In this document: in pieces, positions 37,863 through 37,957 of the stretch
Layout of the letters: every line of letters begins with the position of its first letter
Position numbering within the stretch: the stretch's first letter is position 1
Virus record (IMG/VR): IMGVR_UViG_3300048504_000503
Coordinates: 1 to 37,957 of that record
Reading direction: 5' to 3' (one strand)
Source: a virus
DNA: 37,957 nucleotides
Translations under genes and position numbers: made by a program
Notes under the pieces: generated by a model
Told to the model about the DNA's origin: nothing
Database searches by the model: none
Seen by the model: only the letters and a program-made list of their open reading frames with translations

Positions 37863-37923
37863 AAAACTTATATAAATTAAAAAATCTATAACAATAATAT
37901 ATTATACTTATTGTTATACAAGT
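37863..37923 (+). repeat. 61-bp direct repeat, copy 2
   Basis: This copy repeats 37450-37510 and contains a perfect 11-bp inverted repeat TATAACAATAA/TTATTGTTATA with a 10-nt loop (about 37889-37920). It is followed by a further GTTATACAATAG. The coding end of the 37263 gene is duplicated here without the rest of the gene, so a larger duplication followed by loss is likely. Confidence 0.8.
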
Positions 37924-37957
37924 TATACAATAGACACATAAAGTTAAGAAAATATAA

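Overview
The window holds most of a contractile-tailed (myovirus-type) phage or prophage genome from a low-GC, double-membraned (Gram-negative) bacterium. Evidence for the tail type is a sheath (DUF3383), a tube (DUF3277), a tape measure and a full baseplate set (plug, hub, Gp138-type spike, gp25-like, J-like, DUF2612). Evidence for an outer membrane is a set of spanin genes (lipoboxes plus inner-membrane anchors). Composition is strongly AT-rich throughout, so the host is probably AT-rich too; I cannot name it. No integrase or clear CI repressor is visible. An AntA/AntB-KilAC antirepressor hints at a temperate relative. The left edge cuts a gene, so the genome continues beyond the window.

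Layout. (a) 1-6.5 kb, plus strand, early/replication: the tail end of a DUF3560-like protein, a small ribbon-helix-helix protein, a replication initiator (winged helix plus Phg_2220_C) carrying a lambda-like iteron origin inside its reading frame, two G39P-like helicase-loader candidates, a VRR-NUC nuclease, antirepressor, HTH protein, SSB, a DUF6948 protein, and several repeat proteins. (b) 6.5-14.3 kb: ClpP-like protease, terminase small and large subunits, DUF1073 portal, Mu F-like minor head protein, DUF2213 protease/scaffold, cement protein, DUF2184 major capsid. (c) 14.3-30.0 kb: connectors, sheath, tube, two paralogous tail chaperones, tape measure, baseplate, two collar-domain fibres with accessory proteins, and a coiled-coil protein. 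(d) 30.0-36.1 kb, minus strand: an accessory operon (pentapeptide repeat protein, Cys-ladder protein, TM2 protein, two small exported proteins), a lysis cassette with three spanin-like genes, a Dam-type methylase, and a recombination operon with a YqaJ exonuclease. (e) 36.4-38.0 kb, plus strand: a nucleotidyltransferase-like protein and a small HTH protein sharing the same 5' module, then a repeat-rich non-coding end.

How it works together. Early genes are read from at least four promoters of the form TTTACT-17 bp-TATAAT-like (two plus, two minus). Structural genes have promoters with a TATCTT -10 box. The most interesting features are at the RNA level. Two approximately 100-nt leaders, upstream of the replication gene and of the 2833 gene, share promoter, 5' hairpin and an A-B-A'-B' pseudoknot with an embedded hairpin, and both pseudoknot helices covary between the copies. 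Separately, two hairpins at operon ends (30047-30078 and 33895-33927) share a 16-17 nt loop but have unrelated, perfectly paired 8-bp stems. The right end carries a 61-bp direct repeat, three 22-bp tandem repeats, several hairpins and a small hydrophobic peptide gene with a strong ribosome binding site.
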